NCBI RefSeq assembly: GCF_000473995.1
Contig: NC_022571.1
Span: 2,325,416 to 2,389,415, forward strand
Direction of reading: 5' to 3'
Length of the DNA stretch: 64,000 nt
From: Clostridium saccharobutylicum DSM 13864
Lineage (GTDB): Bacteria > Bacillota > Clostridia > Clostridiales > Clostridiaceae
Shown here: positions 44,018 through 52,775 of the stretch, one piece after another
Layout: each line of letters starts with the position of its first letter
Numbering within the stretch: the stretch's first letter is position 1
The notes under the pieces: model-generated
What the model saw: only the letters and a program-made list of their open reading frames with translations
Databases searched by the model: none
What the model was told of the DNA's origin: nothing
Made by a program: the position numbers and the translations under genes

Positions 44018-44700
44018 AACGGATATTTTTGGTTGAGGACGATAAGGCAATCGCAAGAAACCTTGCGCTTTTGCTTCGCTCGGAGGGATTTACAGTCACT
44101 CATGTCTCTACACGGAGTGAAGCCATTGCTACATTTGCTGGAAATAAATTTGATTTGGCGTTGATTGATATTTCTTTACCTGACGGAAATGGCTTCACGG
44201 TTTGCACGGAAATCAAGGAAATGCAAGATGTTCCCGTTATTTTTTTGACAGCTTCTGGCGATGAGGCGAGTGTTGTTACCGGGCTTAACATGGGCGCGGA
44301 CGACTATATAACCAAGCCTTTTCGTCCGCGTGAACTGATTGCAAGAATCAGAACCGCCCTGAGAAAAAGCGGATGTGCTCCATCTGCTTTTGAAATCTGC
44401 GGGCTTCATGTCGATATGGCAAGCGGCGTCGTGAAAAAGGACGGCAACGAGGTTTTCCTTTCACCCCTAGAATACCGCTTGCTGTTAGTGTTTATTAGCA
44501 ACCCCAAAAGTATCATCACAAGGAGTAAATTGCTTGACGAATTGTGGGACGCTGCGGGAGAGTTTGTCAATGACAATACATTGACCGTGTACATAAAACG
44601 CCTGCGGGAAAAGATAGAGAATAATCCCGCAAGTCCGCAAATTATTATGACTGTTCGTGGGACAGGATATAGATTGGGGGACGGGTATGCTTCGGAATAG
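44014..44700 (+). CDS. OmpR-family response regulator of an antimicrobial-peptide type system
   Basis: Response regulator of 228 residues. Receiver Asp52 (ALIDISLPDGNG), the Lys in DDYITKPFRP and a winged-helix domain (NDNTLTVYIKRLREKI; VRGTGYRLG) are intact. It overlaps the preceding helix-turn-helix gene and the following kinase gene (ATG at 44687). With the ABC genes at 47291 it forms a Bce/Vra-like detoxification module. The partner kinase is split by an IS element, so the regulator may now lack its cognate phosphate donor. Confidence 0.92.
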   Translation: MKRIFLVEDDKAIARNLALLLRSEGFTVTHVSTRSEAIATFAGNKFDLALIDISLPDGNGFTVCTEIKEMQDVPVIFLTASGDEASVVTGLNMGADDYITKPFRPRELIARIRTALRKSGCAPSAFEICGLHVDMASGVVKKDGNEVFLSPLEYRLLLVFISNPKSIITRSKLLDELWDAAGEFVNDNTLTVYIKRLREKIENNPASPQIIMTVRGTGYRLGDGYASE

Positions 44701-44932
44701 AGAGTTTCGGCAGTTTGCGATTTTATTCTCATTAATAGCTGCCGTAACTATAGCGCTGGGATTTGCAATCAATAGGTTGGCTGGAATTCTTGCTATTGTT
44801 TCTGCCAGCGCCTTTGGAACAGCGTTTTTTACATTTACTAAAGCCCGATATAAAAGCATTGCGCAGATTTCAGATCAAATCGATCTTGTGCTTCATAACG
44901 CTGATCATCTGTATATTGGTGAATCGGACGAG

Positions 44933-46454
44933 CAATGTCGTCAACTTAAAGAAATATATAAAATTAATAAAAAAAACACTTGACAATAATTAGAAAAAAT
45001 GAAGCCTCGTTATAGATATTAAATTTATAGCGAGGTTTGATTTTATGAAAAATATTAAATTATTATCCCAAATTTTAAAGAAAACAAATAAATTAATTAT
45101 TTCCAATGAGTTTAAAGAAGCGTATAGCTTAGGTAATTCATTTTCAAGAAAAAGAAAATTATCTTTTTCTAATGCAGTACATTTTATTTGCTCCGCATTA
45201 CGAAAATCTATGGCTACAGAAATAAGTAATTTCATTGAAGAGCATACATATTTAGATTTTCCTTGTATATCAAAACAAGCATTTTCTAAAGCAAGACAAA
45301 ATATTTCCCCTGAAGCATTTAAAGAATTATGCAGATTATTTGTTGATTCTTTTTATAGCTCAACAAACAATTTAAAAAAGTGGAATGGATTTAATGTTCT
45401 TGCTGTCGATGGAACCTCTTTGCAAGTTCCTGATACAATTGAATGTGGTGAATATTTTGGATTAAGTAAAAATCAAAATAAAGTACAAACTGCTATTGCG
45501 TCGGCGTCAGCCTTATATGATGTATTAAATGATATAATAATTGATGCGTCTGTAACTAAATTTAGAACTAGCGAAAGAGAAATGGCCAAACAACATATAA
45601 ATACACTTAATAATGAAAAATTACTCAATAATAGCATTGTAATTTTTGATAGGGGCTATCCTTCTTATGATATGTTTGATTATTTAAACGATAGAAATTT
45701 ATTTTTCTTAATGAGAATATCATCTTCATTTAAGATAATACAATCTATTTCTTCTGAAGATTGTATTTTTGAATATAAATCAAAAGGAGAATTGAAAAAA
45801 GTAAGAGTTATAAAAATAAAACTTTCTGCTGACACCACAGAAATATTAGTAACTAATATATTTGATGAAATTATTACTCCTAATCAATTTAAAGAATTGT
45901 ATTTTCTTAGATGGGGAGTTGAATGCAAATATAAAGAACTTAAAAGTAGTATTGAAATAGAAGAATTTTCTGGAACTAAGCCAATTGCAATTGAACAAGA
46001 TTTTTATGCATCTATTTATATATCTATGGTTGCAGCACTTATAAAGAAAGATGCCGACGCTGCAATAGCAAATAAAAATAAAGATAAAAATTTAAAATCA
46101 GAATATCAAGCAAATAGAAATTTTATATTATGTGACGTTTTGAAGAAGATAATAGTTATGATGGTAAAGCCTATTTCAGGAAAAAGAATATTAGAACATA
46201 TATTAGAAAAAGCTAAAAAAATACGCTCACAAATACGTCCAAACCGTAATTGTGAGCGAAAAAACAAGCACCCAAGGAAAAAGCATCATTCTCAAAGGAA
46301 ATCTTGCATATAAGTTTGTAAAAACTAAATATTTCCAAAATTCTACTTTTGCCAGTAGGTTTATTAATTATACCATTTTTTAAGAAATATAGCATACGCT
46401 ATTCGAAATTTGTAGTAATTTTTTCATTACTATTTTACTAAGTTGACGACATTG
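44933..46454 (+). mobile_element. IS4-family insertion sequence, 1522 bp
   Basis: The terminal inverted repeats are a perfect 16-bp pair: CAATGTCGTCAACTTA at 44933-44948 and its complement TAAGTTGACGACATTG at 46439-46454. The element is flanked by a 10-bp direct repeat ATCGGACGAG (44923-44932 and 46455-46464), a target duplication size expected for IS4-family elements. It encodes one intact transposase. The intact ends and duplication point to a recent insertion. Confidence 0.95.
45045..46313 (+). CDS. IS4-family DDE transposase
   Basis: Transposase of 422 residues. Catalytic residues are Asp122 (VLAVDGTSLQVPD), Asp202 (IVIFDRGYPSYD) and Glu293, the last within YFLRWGVECKYKELK. This fits the IS4 signature Y-x2-R-x3-E-x6-K (Y286, R289, E293, K300). 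The C-terminus is strongly basic (RPNRNCERKNKHPRKKHHSQ). Just before it lies a hairpin (AGCCTCGTTATA...TATAGCGAGGTT, 45003-45037) that could block read-through from the host gene. It appears complete and functional. Confidence 0.95.
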   Translation: MKNIKLLSQILKKTNKLIISNEFKEAYSLGNSFSRKRKLSFSNAVHFICSALRKSMATEISNFIEEHTYLDFPCISKQAFSKARQNISPEAFKELCRLFVDSFYSSTNNLKKWNGFNVLAVDGTSLQVPDTIECGEYFGLSKNQNKVQTAIASASALYDVLNDIIIDASVTKFRTSEREMAKQHINTLNNEKLLNNSIVIFDRGYPSYDMFDYLNDRNLFFLMRISSSFKIIQSISSEDCIFEYKSKGELKKVRVIKIKLSADTTEILVTNIFDEIITPNQFKELYFLRWGVECKYKELKSSIEIEEFSGTKPIAIEQDFYASIYISMVAALIKKDADAAIANKNKDKNLKSEYQANRNFILCDVLKKIIVMMVKPISGKRILEHILEKAKKIRSQIRPNRNCERKNKHPRKKHHSQRKSCI

Positions 46455-47290
46455 ATCGGACGAGGGCGAACTTTCTATTTTGCAAAGCGAGATAACGAAG
46501 ATGACGCTGCGTATTCGGGAGCAAAACGATGCACTGAAAAAAGAAAAAGAACATCTTGCTGATTCGATGGCTGACATAGCTCACCAACTCCGTACTCCTC
46601 TCACATCTGTGAACCTTATTCTGTCATTGTTAGAGAATAATTCTGACGAAAATGAACGAAAAGCATTGATACGGGAAACAAAGGAATTGTTTGTACAGAT
46701 GGATTGGCTGCTTATTTCTCTGTTGAAATTATCTCGCCTGGATGCAGGCATTGTGGTGTTCAAAAGCGAGCAGATAGATGTCAACAACTTGATATGTGCC
46801 GCGCTTCGTCCTTTCCTAATTCAAATGGAACTCCATAATATTGATTCTCAAATAGATGTGCCAAAAGGCATGATTATTCAGGGCGATTGTGGTTGGCTTT
46901 CGGAAGCAATTCAAAACATCCTAAAAAATTGCCTAGAAAGCGTAGGAGACAATGGAAAGATTGAGATCACTTGCAAAGACAACACATTGTTTACTGAGAT
47001 TGATATCCATGATAGTGGCGCGGGCTTTGGAAAAGAAGATTTACCTTGTCTGTTTGATAGGTTCTATCGTGGAAAAAATTCAGGTGCGACAGGATATGGG
47101 ATAGGACTTGCTCTTTGCAAGATGATTATAACACGGCAGGGAGGAACGATTACTGCTAAAAATCATACGTACGGTGGTGCGATATTTTCCATTCGTTTCC
47201 CAAAGTGACTAATCTGTCACCTAAAAGTCACAGAGATGTAAGTTTAAGGTTCTATTATATAGGTAAAACATGAGAAAGGAGACTCATATA

Positions 47291-47980
47291 ATGGAGTTTT
47301 TAAAAATTGAAAATTTATGCAAGGTCTACGGTAAAGGCGAAAATCAGGTTACCGCACTTGACCATGTTTCGCTTACAATTGAAAAGGGAGAGTTTACCGC
47401 AATCATTGGATCGTCCGGATCCGGCAAATCCACATTGCTTCATATCATCGGTGGCGTGGACATACCGACAAGGGGAAAGGTGTATTTGGACGGGCAGGAT
47501 GTTTATGCCCAAAATAATGAAAAATTAGCAATTTTCCGCAGACGGCAGGTTGGACTTATTTATCAGTTTCACAATCTGATTCCAACATTGAATGTGGTGG
47601 AAAATATTACTTTACCTATACTTATGGACAAGCGAAAGGTTAATAATGAACGACTAAATGATCTGTTGGAGCTTCTTGGCTTAAAAGAACGAAAAACACA
47701 TTTGCCGAATCAGCTTTCGGGCGGTCAGCAGCAACGTGTTGCAATCGGTCGTGCATTAATGAACGCACCAGCGGTCATGCTAGCCGACGAACCTACAGGT
47801 AGTTTAGACAGTCACAATGGTCATGAGATTATTAAGCTACTTAAAGAAAGCCATAACAAATATCATCAGACCCTTATCATAGTTACGCATGATGAAAACA
47901 TTGCCCTGCAGGCAGATCGCATTATTTGCATCGCAGACGGAAAAGTAGTGAGGGATGAAAGGCAGGTGGCACGGTCATGA
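47291..47980 (+). CDS. ABC transporter ATP-binding protein (MacB/LolD type)
   Basis: ATPase of 229 residues. Walker A GSSGSGKST, Q-loop YQFHNLIPTLNV, signature LSGGQQQRVAIGRAL, Walker B VMLADEPTGSLD and the His in IVTHDEN are all intact. It belongs to the group that pairs with FtsX-like permeases. The start ATG 47291 is used because GAAAGGAGA lies before it; an upstream in-frame ATG at 47270 overlaps that site. It overlaps the permease gene by four bases. Likely role: resistance to bacitracin-like or cationic peptides under the adjacent two-component system (inference). Confidence 0.93.
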   Translation: MEFLKIENLCKVYGKGENQVTALDHVSLTIEKGEFTAIIGSSGSGKSTLLHIIGGVDIPTRGKVYLDGQDVYAQNNEKLAIFRRRQVGLIYQFHNLIPTLNVVENITLPILMDKRKVNNERLNDLLELLGLKERKTHLPNQLSGGQQQRVAIGRALMNAPAVMLADEPTGSLDSHNGHEIIKLLKESHNKYHQTLIIVTHDENIALQADRIICIADGKVVRDERQVARS

Positions 47981-50565
47981 ATATTTTAAACAAAGTTACT
48001 CTGCAAGGCATGAAAAAGAGTCGTACTCGAACAATTGTAACGGTTATCGGAGTTATCCTCTCCGCTGCCATGATCACGGCAGTTGTTACCTTTGGCGTTT
48101 CACTATTGAACTATATGGCAAAGGGCGCGGCCCAAAAATACGGCGATTGGCACGTTGAGTTTTTGGACGTCCCTTCTTCTTTCGTACAGGAGAGAACCCA
48201 TGACAAGGGAGTCGCTAATACTGCAACATTTGAAAATATCGGTTATGCAACACTTAATAACGGGAAGACCCCAAACAAACCGTATCTTTTTATAGCCGGA
48301 TTTAGCAAGCAAGCCTTTGATACCTTGCCTGTCAACCTGATTTCCGGCAGGTTGCCTGAAAACAATAACGAGATCCTTGTTCCCATGAGTGTCGAAGTAC
48401 ACGGAGGGGTTAAATTCGAGGTAGATGACAAGCTTTCACTTGCTGTTGGAACTCGCATGAATGGCAATGAGAGTCTCGGTCAACACGATTCTTACATTTC
48501 TGGGAAAGAAACTCTTGTACCAAAGGCAGAGAGGACATACACGGTTGTCGGTATCTACCAAAAAGCCAATTTTGAGGAATCTTCTGCACCGGGGTATACC
48601 TTGATAACGAAATCAGATGCTCAAGACAAAGCGGACAGCTTTAACATATTTGTCAAGCTTACAAACCCTCGTAGTGTTCACGCTTACGCAAGCAGAACAG
48701 CTGGAATTAAAGCTTATATCTTTAACGATGATGTATTGCGCTTCATGGGTCTTTCCGACAATAACGTGATAAATATGATTTTGTACGCGATTGGTGGCAT
48801 TGTTATCGCCATCATAATGATAGGCTCGATTTTTCTGATTTATAATTCGTTCAACATATCACTGAATGAACGCACACACCAATTTGGAATTCTATCGTCT
48901 ATAGGAGCCACCACAAAGCAGCTGCGAAATTCGGTGGTATTTGAGGGGATTTGCATTGGCGCAATCGGTATACCAATTGGAGTTATTGTCGGCATAGGCA
49001 GCATTGGACTTGTAATTTCAGTTGTCGCCAAGAATTTTGGGAACATTCTCTACAGCAACGTCCCTTTAACCTTGACGGTGTCAATTCCCGCAATTGTCGG
49101 TGCAGCAGCGATCAGCATGGTTACGATTCTGATTTCGGCCTATATCCCAGCCAGGAAGGCCGCAAACACTCCTGTTATGGAGAGTATTCGCCAGAGCAAT
49201 GATGTCAAAGTTGAATCCAAAGCTGTGAAAACGTCAAAACTGGCATATAGTATTTACGGTTTGGAGGGAACCCTTGCACTAAAGAATTTTAAAAGAAACA
49301 AGAAACGCTATCTCAGCATTGTGCTATCACTTGTTTTAAGTGTGGTACTATTTATATCGGCCAGTGCTTTTATAACAGATATGAAACAGGCGTCAGAGCG
49401 GGCAGTAGTGTTTACTACCTATGACATCGGTTTTGTAGGAAAGGATATGGACGATAGAGAAATGTTGCCGCTTTACGACAAGCTAAAAACCGCCGACGGT
49501 GTTTACGAAAGCTCGTATCAAGCAATTATTAAGTATTCATGCACTGCTAAAGCAAGCGATCTTTCAGACTATTACTGGGAAGATGCGGGTTCACATTCGC
49601 CAGATGAAACGGTTAATCTGCCAATGGAAATCCAGTTTCTTGATGATAGTACCTATCTGAATATCATCAAAAACTTGGGGTTGTCCTCAGAGGAGTATAC
49701 TGGGCAAAATGCAAAAATGATTGCGGTTGCCAAAGTGACAAGTGGCATGAAAGACAATCGAGTTCATGAGGTTGACGAATTTACTGATATGTTCAAGAGT
49801 TATTCCATGAATTTTACCATCACTCCCGAAGCAAATGGCAAACCTAAGACTGAACAGGGGCGAAACGTAAGCATTAAGTTTGTCAATACCGTGCCACCTG
49901 ATACACTTCCGGTCATAGGAAACCCTAAATCGAAGAATCCGTTTATTTTTAGGGTGATAGGCCCATATTCGCTCAAAGAAAAGTTTGAAACCCAAGATAC
50001 CCATGTGGCTAATAAGGGCTTGACATTTCGGTCAAAGAATCCCACACATTCGGCGGCTGAAATGAAAACAATGATTGAGAGTGCTGGAATTACAGCCAAG
50101 TACAATCTAATCAATTTCTCTGAAACACTTGATCAGAACCGTAATATGATATTCATTGCCAATGTGTTCGATTATACTTTTGTCATTATGATTTCGCTGA
50201 TTTCAATTGCCAATGTGTTCAACACAATTTCAACAAATATCAAGTTACGTAGGCGAGAGCTTGCCATGCTACGCTCTGTGGGGATGTCTGAACGCGATTT
50301 TCAAAAGATGATGAATTTCGAGTGTGCCTTTTATGGCATGAGGGCGTTGCTCTTCGGGCTTCCCATAGCGGCAATCTCTTCTTGGCTGATTTACAAAGGA
50401 ATGTTCGTTGGTGGGGCTGACAATATCGATTTTGTATTTCCGTGGGTCAGTATGGTAATCAGCGTGTTCAGCGTTCTCTTTATAGTGTTCATTACAATGT
50501 TGTATGCCACTCGCAAGATAAAAAAAGAAAATATCATTGATGCGCTTCGAGATGACATGACTTAA
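47977..50565 (+). CDS. FtsX-like ABC transporter permease, large
   Basis: Membrane protein of 862 residues with two FtsX-type modules. It has an N-terminal helix (IVTVIGVILSAAMITAVVTF), a large extracellular domain to about 260, a helix group (260-410) with the conserved FGILSSIGATTKQL segment, then a second extracellular domain (about 460-710) and a last helix group with RELAMLRSVGMSERDF. This duplicated layout occurs in MacB/BceB-like permeases that sense or expel antimicrobial peptides. Terminator at 50588. Confidence 0.9.
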   Translation: MNILNKVTLQGMKKSRTRTIVTVIGVILSAAMITAVVTFGVSLLNYMAKGAAQKYGDWHVEFLDVPSSFVQERTHDKGVANTATFENIGYATLNNGKTPNKPYLFIAGFSKQAFDTLPVNLISGRLPENNNEILVPMSVEVHGGVKFEVDDKLSLAVGTRMNGNESLGQHDSYISGKETLVPKAERTYTVVGIYQKANFEESSAPGYTLITKSDAQDKADSFNIFVKLTNPRSVHAYASRTAGIKAYIFNDDVLRFMGLSDNNVINMILYAIGGIVIAIIMIGSIFLIYNSFNISLNERTHQFGILSSIGATTKQLRNSVVFEGICIGAIGIPIGVIVGIGSIGLVISVVAKNFGNILYSNVPLTLTVSIPAIVGAAAISMVTILISAYIPARKAANTPVMESIRQSNDVKVESKAVKTSKLAYSIYGLEGTLALKNFKRNKKRYLSIVLSLVLSVVLFISASAFITDMKQASERAVVFTTYDIGFVGKDMDDREMLPLYDKLKTADGVYESSYQAIIKYSCTAKASDLSDYYWEDAGSHSPDETVNLPMEIQFLDDSTYLNIIKNLGLSSEEYTGQNAKMIAVAKVTSGMKDNRVHEVDEFTDMFKSYSMNFTITPEANGKPKTEQGRNVSIKFVNTVPPDTLPVIGNPKSKNPFIFRVIGPYSLKEKFETQDTHVANKGLTFRSKNPTHSAAEMKTMIESAGITAKYNLINFSETLDQNRNMIFIANVFDYTFVIMISLISIANVFNTISTNIKLRRRELAMLRSVGMSERDFQKMMNFECAFYGMRALLFGLPIAAISSWLIYKGMFVGGADNIDFVFPWVSMVISVFSVLFIVFITMLYATRKIKKENIIDALRDDMT

Positions 50566-50587
50566 TTCAAAAATGATATTAATTTAT

Positions 50588-50618
50588 GCCCGGTTGTTCT
50601 ATGCAGCTGGGCTTTTTT
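50588..50618 (+). terminator. Rho-independent terminator of the ABC operon
   Basis: GCCCGG and the CTGGGC counterpart form a GC-rich stem followed by six T. This is the end of the GC-richer operon. Confidence 0.85.
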
Positions 50619-50679
50619 GCGTTTATAGAGCCTTGCTGTATATTTTTGATTTAACCAACTCAAAAATCGAAAGAATGGT

Positions 50680-50820
50680 GAAATCATCAAAACAATCAAT
50701 TTAAAAGATTATTATCCATATTACACAAAAGACACATTTTTAGAAGCACTCGATGAAGTAGAAGAATTATTTGAAATCTTAGCTAAGGCAGGAGCTGCAT
50801 ACGAGGAAAAAACATTACTT
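50680..50820 (+). pseudogene. N-terminal remnant of a conjugative-transposon sigma-like protein
   Basis: One frame reads KTINLKDYYPYYTKDTFLEA then LDEVEELF. This resembles the N-terminus of the small sigma-70-like proteins carried by Tn916/Tn1549-type elements, as I recall them. The rest of the gene is absent and the frame runs into a family P repeat. There is no suitable start codon in frame. It marks the right edge of the acquired block. Confidence 0.5.
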
Positions 50821-50824
50821 TTAG

Positions 50825-51087
50825 TAAGTTACCACATAACTCTAAATTCCAAGCTGCATATCTATACAAATAAAATTATCAAAGAAATAGGCACGAAAGT
50901 TTGAATATATTTAACATGAAAAGTACAAATTAAATCTAAAGTATTTTTAAATATAGGGTTCATCATTGAGAATTTAATATATCATAAACAGAGAAATTTT
51001 CATAGTCATATGGAACAAATATGTATCTAATTTCGACTGGGATTCACATAAGATCTATTCTTATTGCGGAATCCTATATGTGAAATT
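50825..51087. repeat. Family P repeat sequences, copy 6 (inverted, short form)
   Basis: GTAAGTTACCACATAACTCTAA (50825-50846) matches the end motif of the copy at 35306-35511. From 50947 to 51087 the minus strand repeats both ends of the copy at 42362-42755 (TAGGATTCCGCAATAAGAAT ... ATATTAAATTCTCAATGATG) but lacks its inner palindrome. No gene lies between 50821 and 51173. The stretch 51087-51110 carries a family R end (AATAAGGCACATCAAAGAAA). Confidence 0.7.
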
Positions 51088-51173
51088 ATTAATAAGGCAC
51101 ATCAAAGAAAATAATATGTTTATTTCCGATATATTCATAAATTAAATATCATGAAAAGAGGAATGAATAGGAA

Positions 51174-52667
51174 ATGATGCAGTATATTTTAAAGGGAAAA
51201 AATCGAATGCTACGAAATATAAATTATCCTATAGTAGCATTTTGGTTAGTTATTATAATAGGAACAGTCACTTTGTTTTGTAAGCCGGTTATTGGAATGG
51301 CTGATAATGGTGATTTTTATAGAGTAATAAGTACTAATGGAGTGTATGAATTAAATCCAAAGGATCAGAATTTATATTTTGGATATTTTAATAAAGACTA
51401 TGGAATTTATAAGTATAACAATGACAACGAAAAGAACTTCACTTCAACTCAAGGTATATTTATTAAATTAGCTGTTTATATAAATGAAATATTTAATAAA
51501 AATTATATTTTTGATATAAGGCTTATGTCTTGGATGTTTTTAATTGCAGAAGCTCTTGGAATTTATTTGATTGTAAAAGTATTAACAACTGAACTCACTA
51601 AAGATAAATATAAGATGATAATAACATTAGTAACAATTTTAATATTTTGTGACACAGGATATTTAGCATATTACAATTCTTTCTATGGGGAAGCGCTAAA
51701 TATAAGCTTCTTTTTATTAAGCATAGGAATTTTATTATATATGATAGAGTTTAATAAATTTAATAAACTTAATATTTTAATGTTTGGAATTACATCGTTT
51801 ATATTTTTAGGATCAAAGCAACAGCTTGCACCAGTTGGAATTTTACTTGCGGCAGTAGTTTTAAGATTAGGATTTAAAATAAAGGGAAATTTATTTAAAG
51901 TCCTAACTTTAAGTTTGTCAATTGGATTTATTATAAGTTCAATATTATTTTATAATGCAATAAGTGGGGATTTTGAATATATAAATAGGTATCATTCTAT
52001 GAATAGAGGAATTTTATTGTATGAGGATAATCCTGATGAAGTCATGAAATATTTCAACATAGATGAACAGTATTCCTTGTTAAAGGAAACAACTTTCTAT
52101 GATGATGTAACATTAGTTGATTTATATGATAATAAACTTATAGAAAATTATTATAAAAAATTTACTACAGGAAAAATATTATCTTATTATATTACCCATC
52201 CAAGGGCTTTTTTTAAAATGATGAAAATATCTTTTGATAATGCATATTCTATAAGACCTAATGCTATAGGGAACTATGAAAAAAGTGCTAATAAGCAATT
52301 TGGTGCAAAATCTTATTTTTTTGCTTTATATAGTACTGTGAAACAAAAGGTGTTCACAGGAAATCTTATATTTTCAATTATTACAATAACAATGTATGTA
52401 TATATATTTATCCGCAGATATATAAAGGCATATAAAACCAAAGATTATAAAATTATTTTCAAGGAAGAAGCGTATTTTTACATATTCTTAGTTGGATTAT
52501 CTCAAATTATAATATCAGTTATAGGTGCAGGAGATGCAGATTTAGCAAAGCATGTATTTATGTACAATATTAGTTTTGATTTGATTTTAATATATTTTGT
52601 AAGTATAGAGCTGGCAAAACATGAACAGAAGAAAAATAAACTTACATCTTATAGATATCCAATTTAA
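51174..52667 (+). CDS. Polytopic membrane protein, glycan hexosyltransferase (WsfD/GT39-like)
   Basis: Membrane protein of 497 residues with about ten hydrophobic helices. Helix one (IVAFWLVIIIGTVTLF) is followed by an outer loop with MADNGDFYR, where an acidic pair after the first helix is as in GT-C enzymes. Further features are YNSFYGEALNISFFLLS and a C-terminal helix block. It resembles clostridial WsfD-type hexose transferases linked to exopolysaccharide genes; I am not certain of the family. It precedes the GGDEF-like, synthase and BcsB-like genes by about 110 bp and may supply or modify their glycan. ATG 51174 is preceded by a weak AGGAA. Confidence 0.65.
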   Translation: MMQYILKGKNRMLRNINYPIVAFWLVIIIGTVTLFCKPVIGMADNGDFYRVISTNGVYELNPKDQNLYFGYFNKDYGIYKYNNDNEKNFTSTQGIFIKLAVYINEIFNKNYIFDIRLMSWMFLIAEALGIYLIVKVLTTELTKDKYKMIITLVTILIFCDTGYLAYYNSFYGEALNISFFLLSIGILLYMIEFNKFNKLNILMFGITSFIFLGSKQQLAPVGILLAAVVLRLGFKIKGNLFKVLTLSLSIGFIISSILFYNAISGDFEYINRYHSMNRGILLYEDNPDEVMKYFNIDEQYSLLKETTFYDDVTLVDLYDNKLIENYYKKFTTGKILSYYITHPRAFFKMMKISFDNAYSIRPNAIGNYEKSANKQFGAKSYFFALYSTVKQKVFTGNLIFSIITITMYVYIFIRRYIKAYKTKDYKIIFKEEAYFYIFLVGLSQIIISVIGAGDADLAKHVFMYNISFDLILIYFVSIELAKHEQKKNKLTSYRYPI

Positions 52668-52696
52668 GAGTTGCATTTATTTGTGGTTAATATTTC

Positions 52697-52725
52697 TGAT
52701 TTCGGCGATTCACCACATATCTAGA
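52697..52725. repeat. Family P end motif
   Basis: GATTTCGGCGATTCACCACATAT repeats the end motif of the palindromic family; no palindrome arms are attached. It lies in the gap before the GGDEF-like gene. Confidence 0.5.
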
Positions 52726-52775
52726 TTATAATTTGGATATCTATAAACATGCTTGCTTAATAGGAGGAATGAGAA

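Larger units (their letters stand above)
44687..47208 (+). pseudogene. Sensor histidine kinase disrupted by an IS4-family element
   Basis: The 5' part (44687-44932) encodes two membrane helices (FAILFSLIAAVTIALGFAI; LAGILAIVSASAFGTAFFTF) and YKSIAQISDQIDLVL. The 3' part (46455-47208) has DSMADIAHQLRTPLTSVNLI, N-box IQNILKNCLESVGDNG, HDSGAGFG and TGYGIGLALCK. Removing the element and one copy of the 10-bp duplication restores one continuous frame through GESDEGELSILQSE. Whether the 3' fragment is expressed alone is unclear; it would be soluble and detached from the membrane sensor. Confidence 0.88.
43748..50820. other. GC-richer, laterally acquired block
   Basis: From 43748 to about 50820 codon use changes (CGC, GGC, CTG and CGG are common), in contrast to the AT-rich flanks; only the IS element inside is AT-rich again. 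The left edge cuts a pectate lyase gene. The first gene is excisionase-like and the right edge holds a remnant of a conjugative-transposon sigma-like gene. This supports transfer from a Firmicute integrative element, followed by loss of its mobility genes. Confidence 0.65.

Noticed and set aside
44657..44686. Earlier start for the histidine kinase
   Set aside because: It lies well inside the response regulator gene without a ribosome site; ATG 44687 after GGGGGACGGG fits better.
50900..52775. c-di-GMP riboswitch before the exopolysaccharide genes
   Set aside because: The conserved GEMM core was not found; the region consists of repeat sequences and the membrane protein gene.
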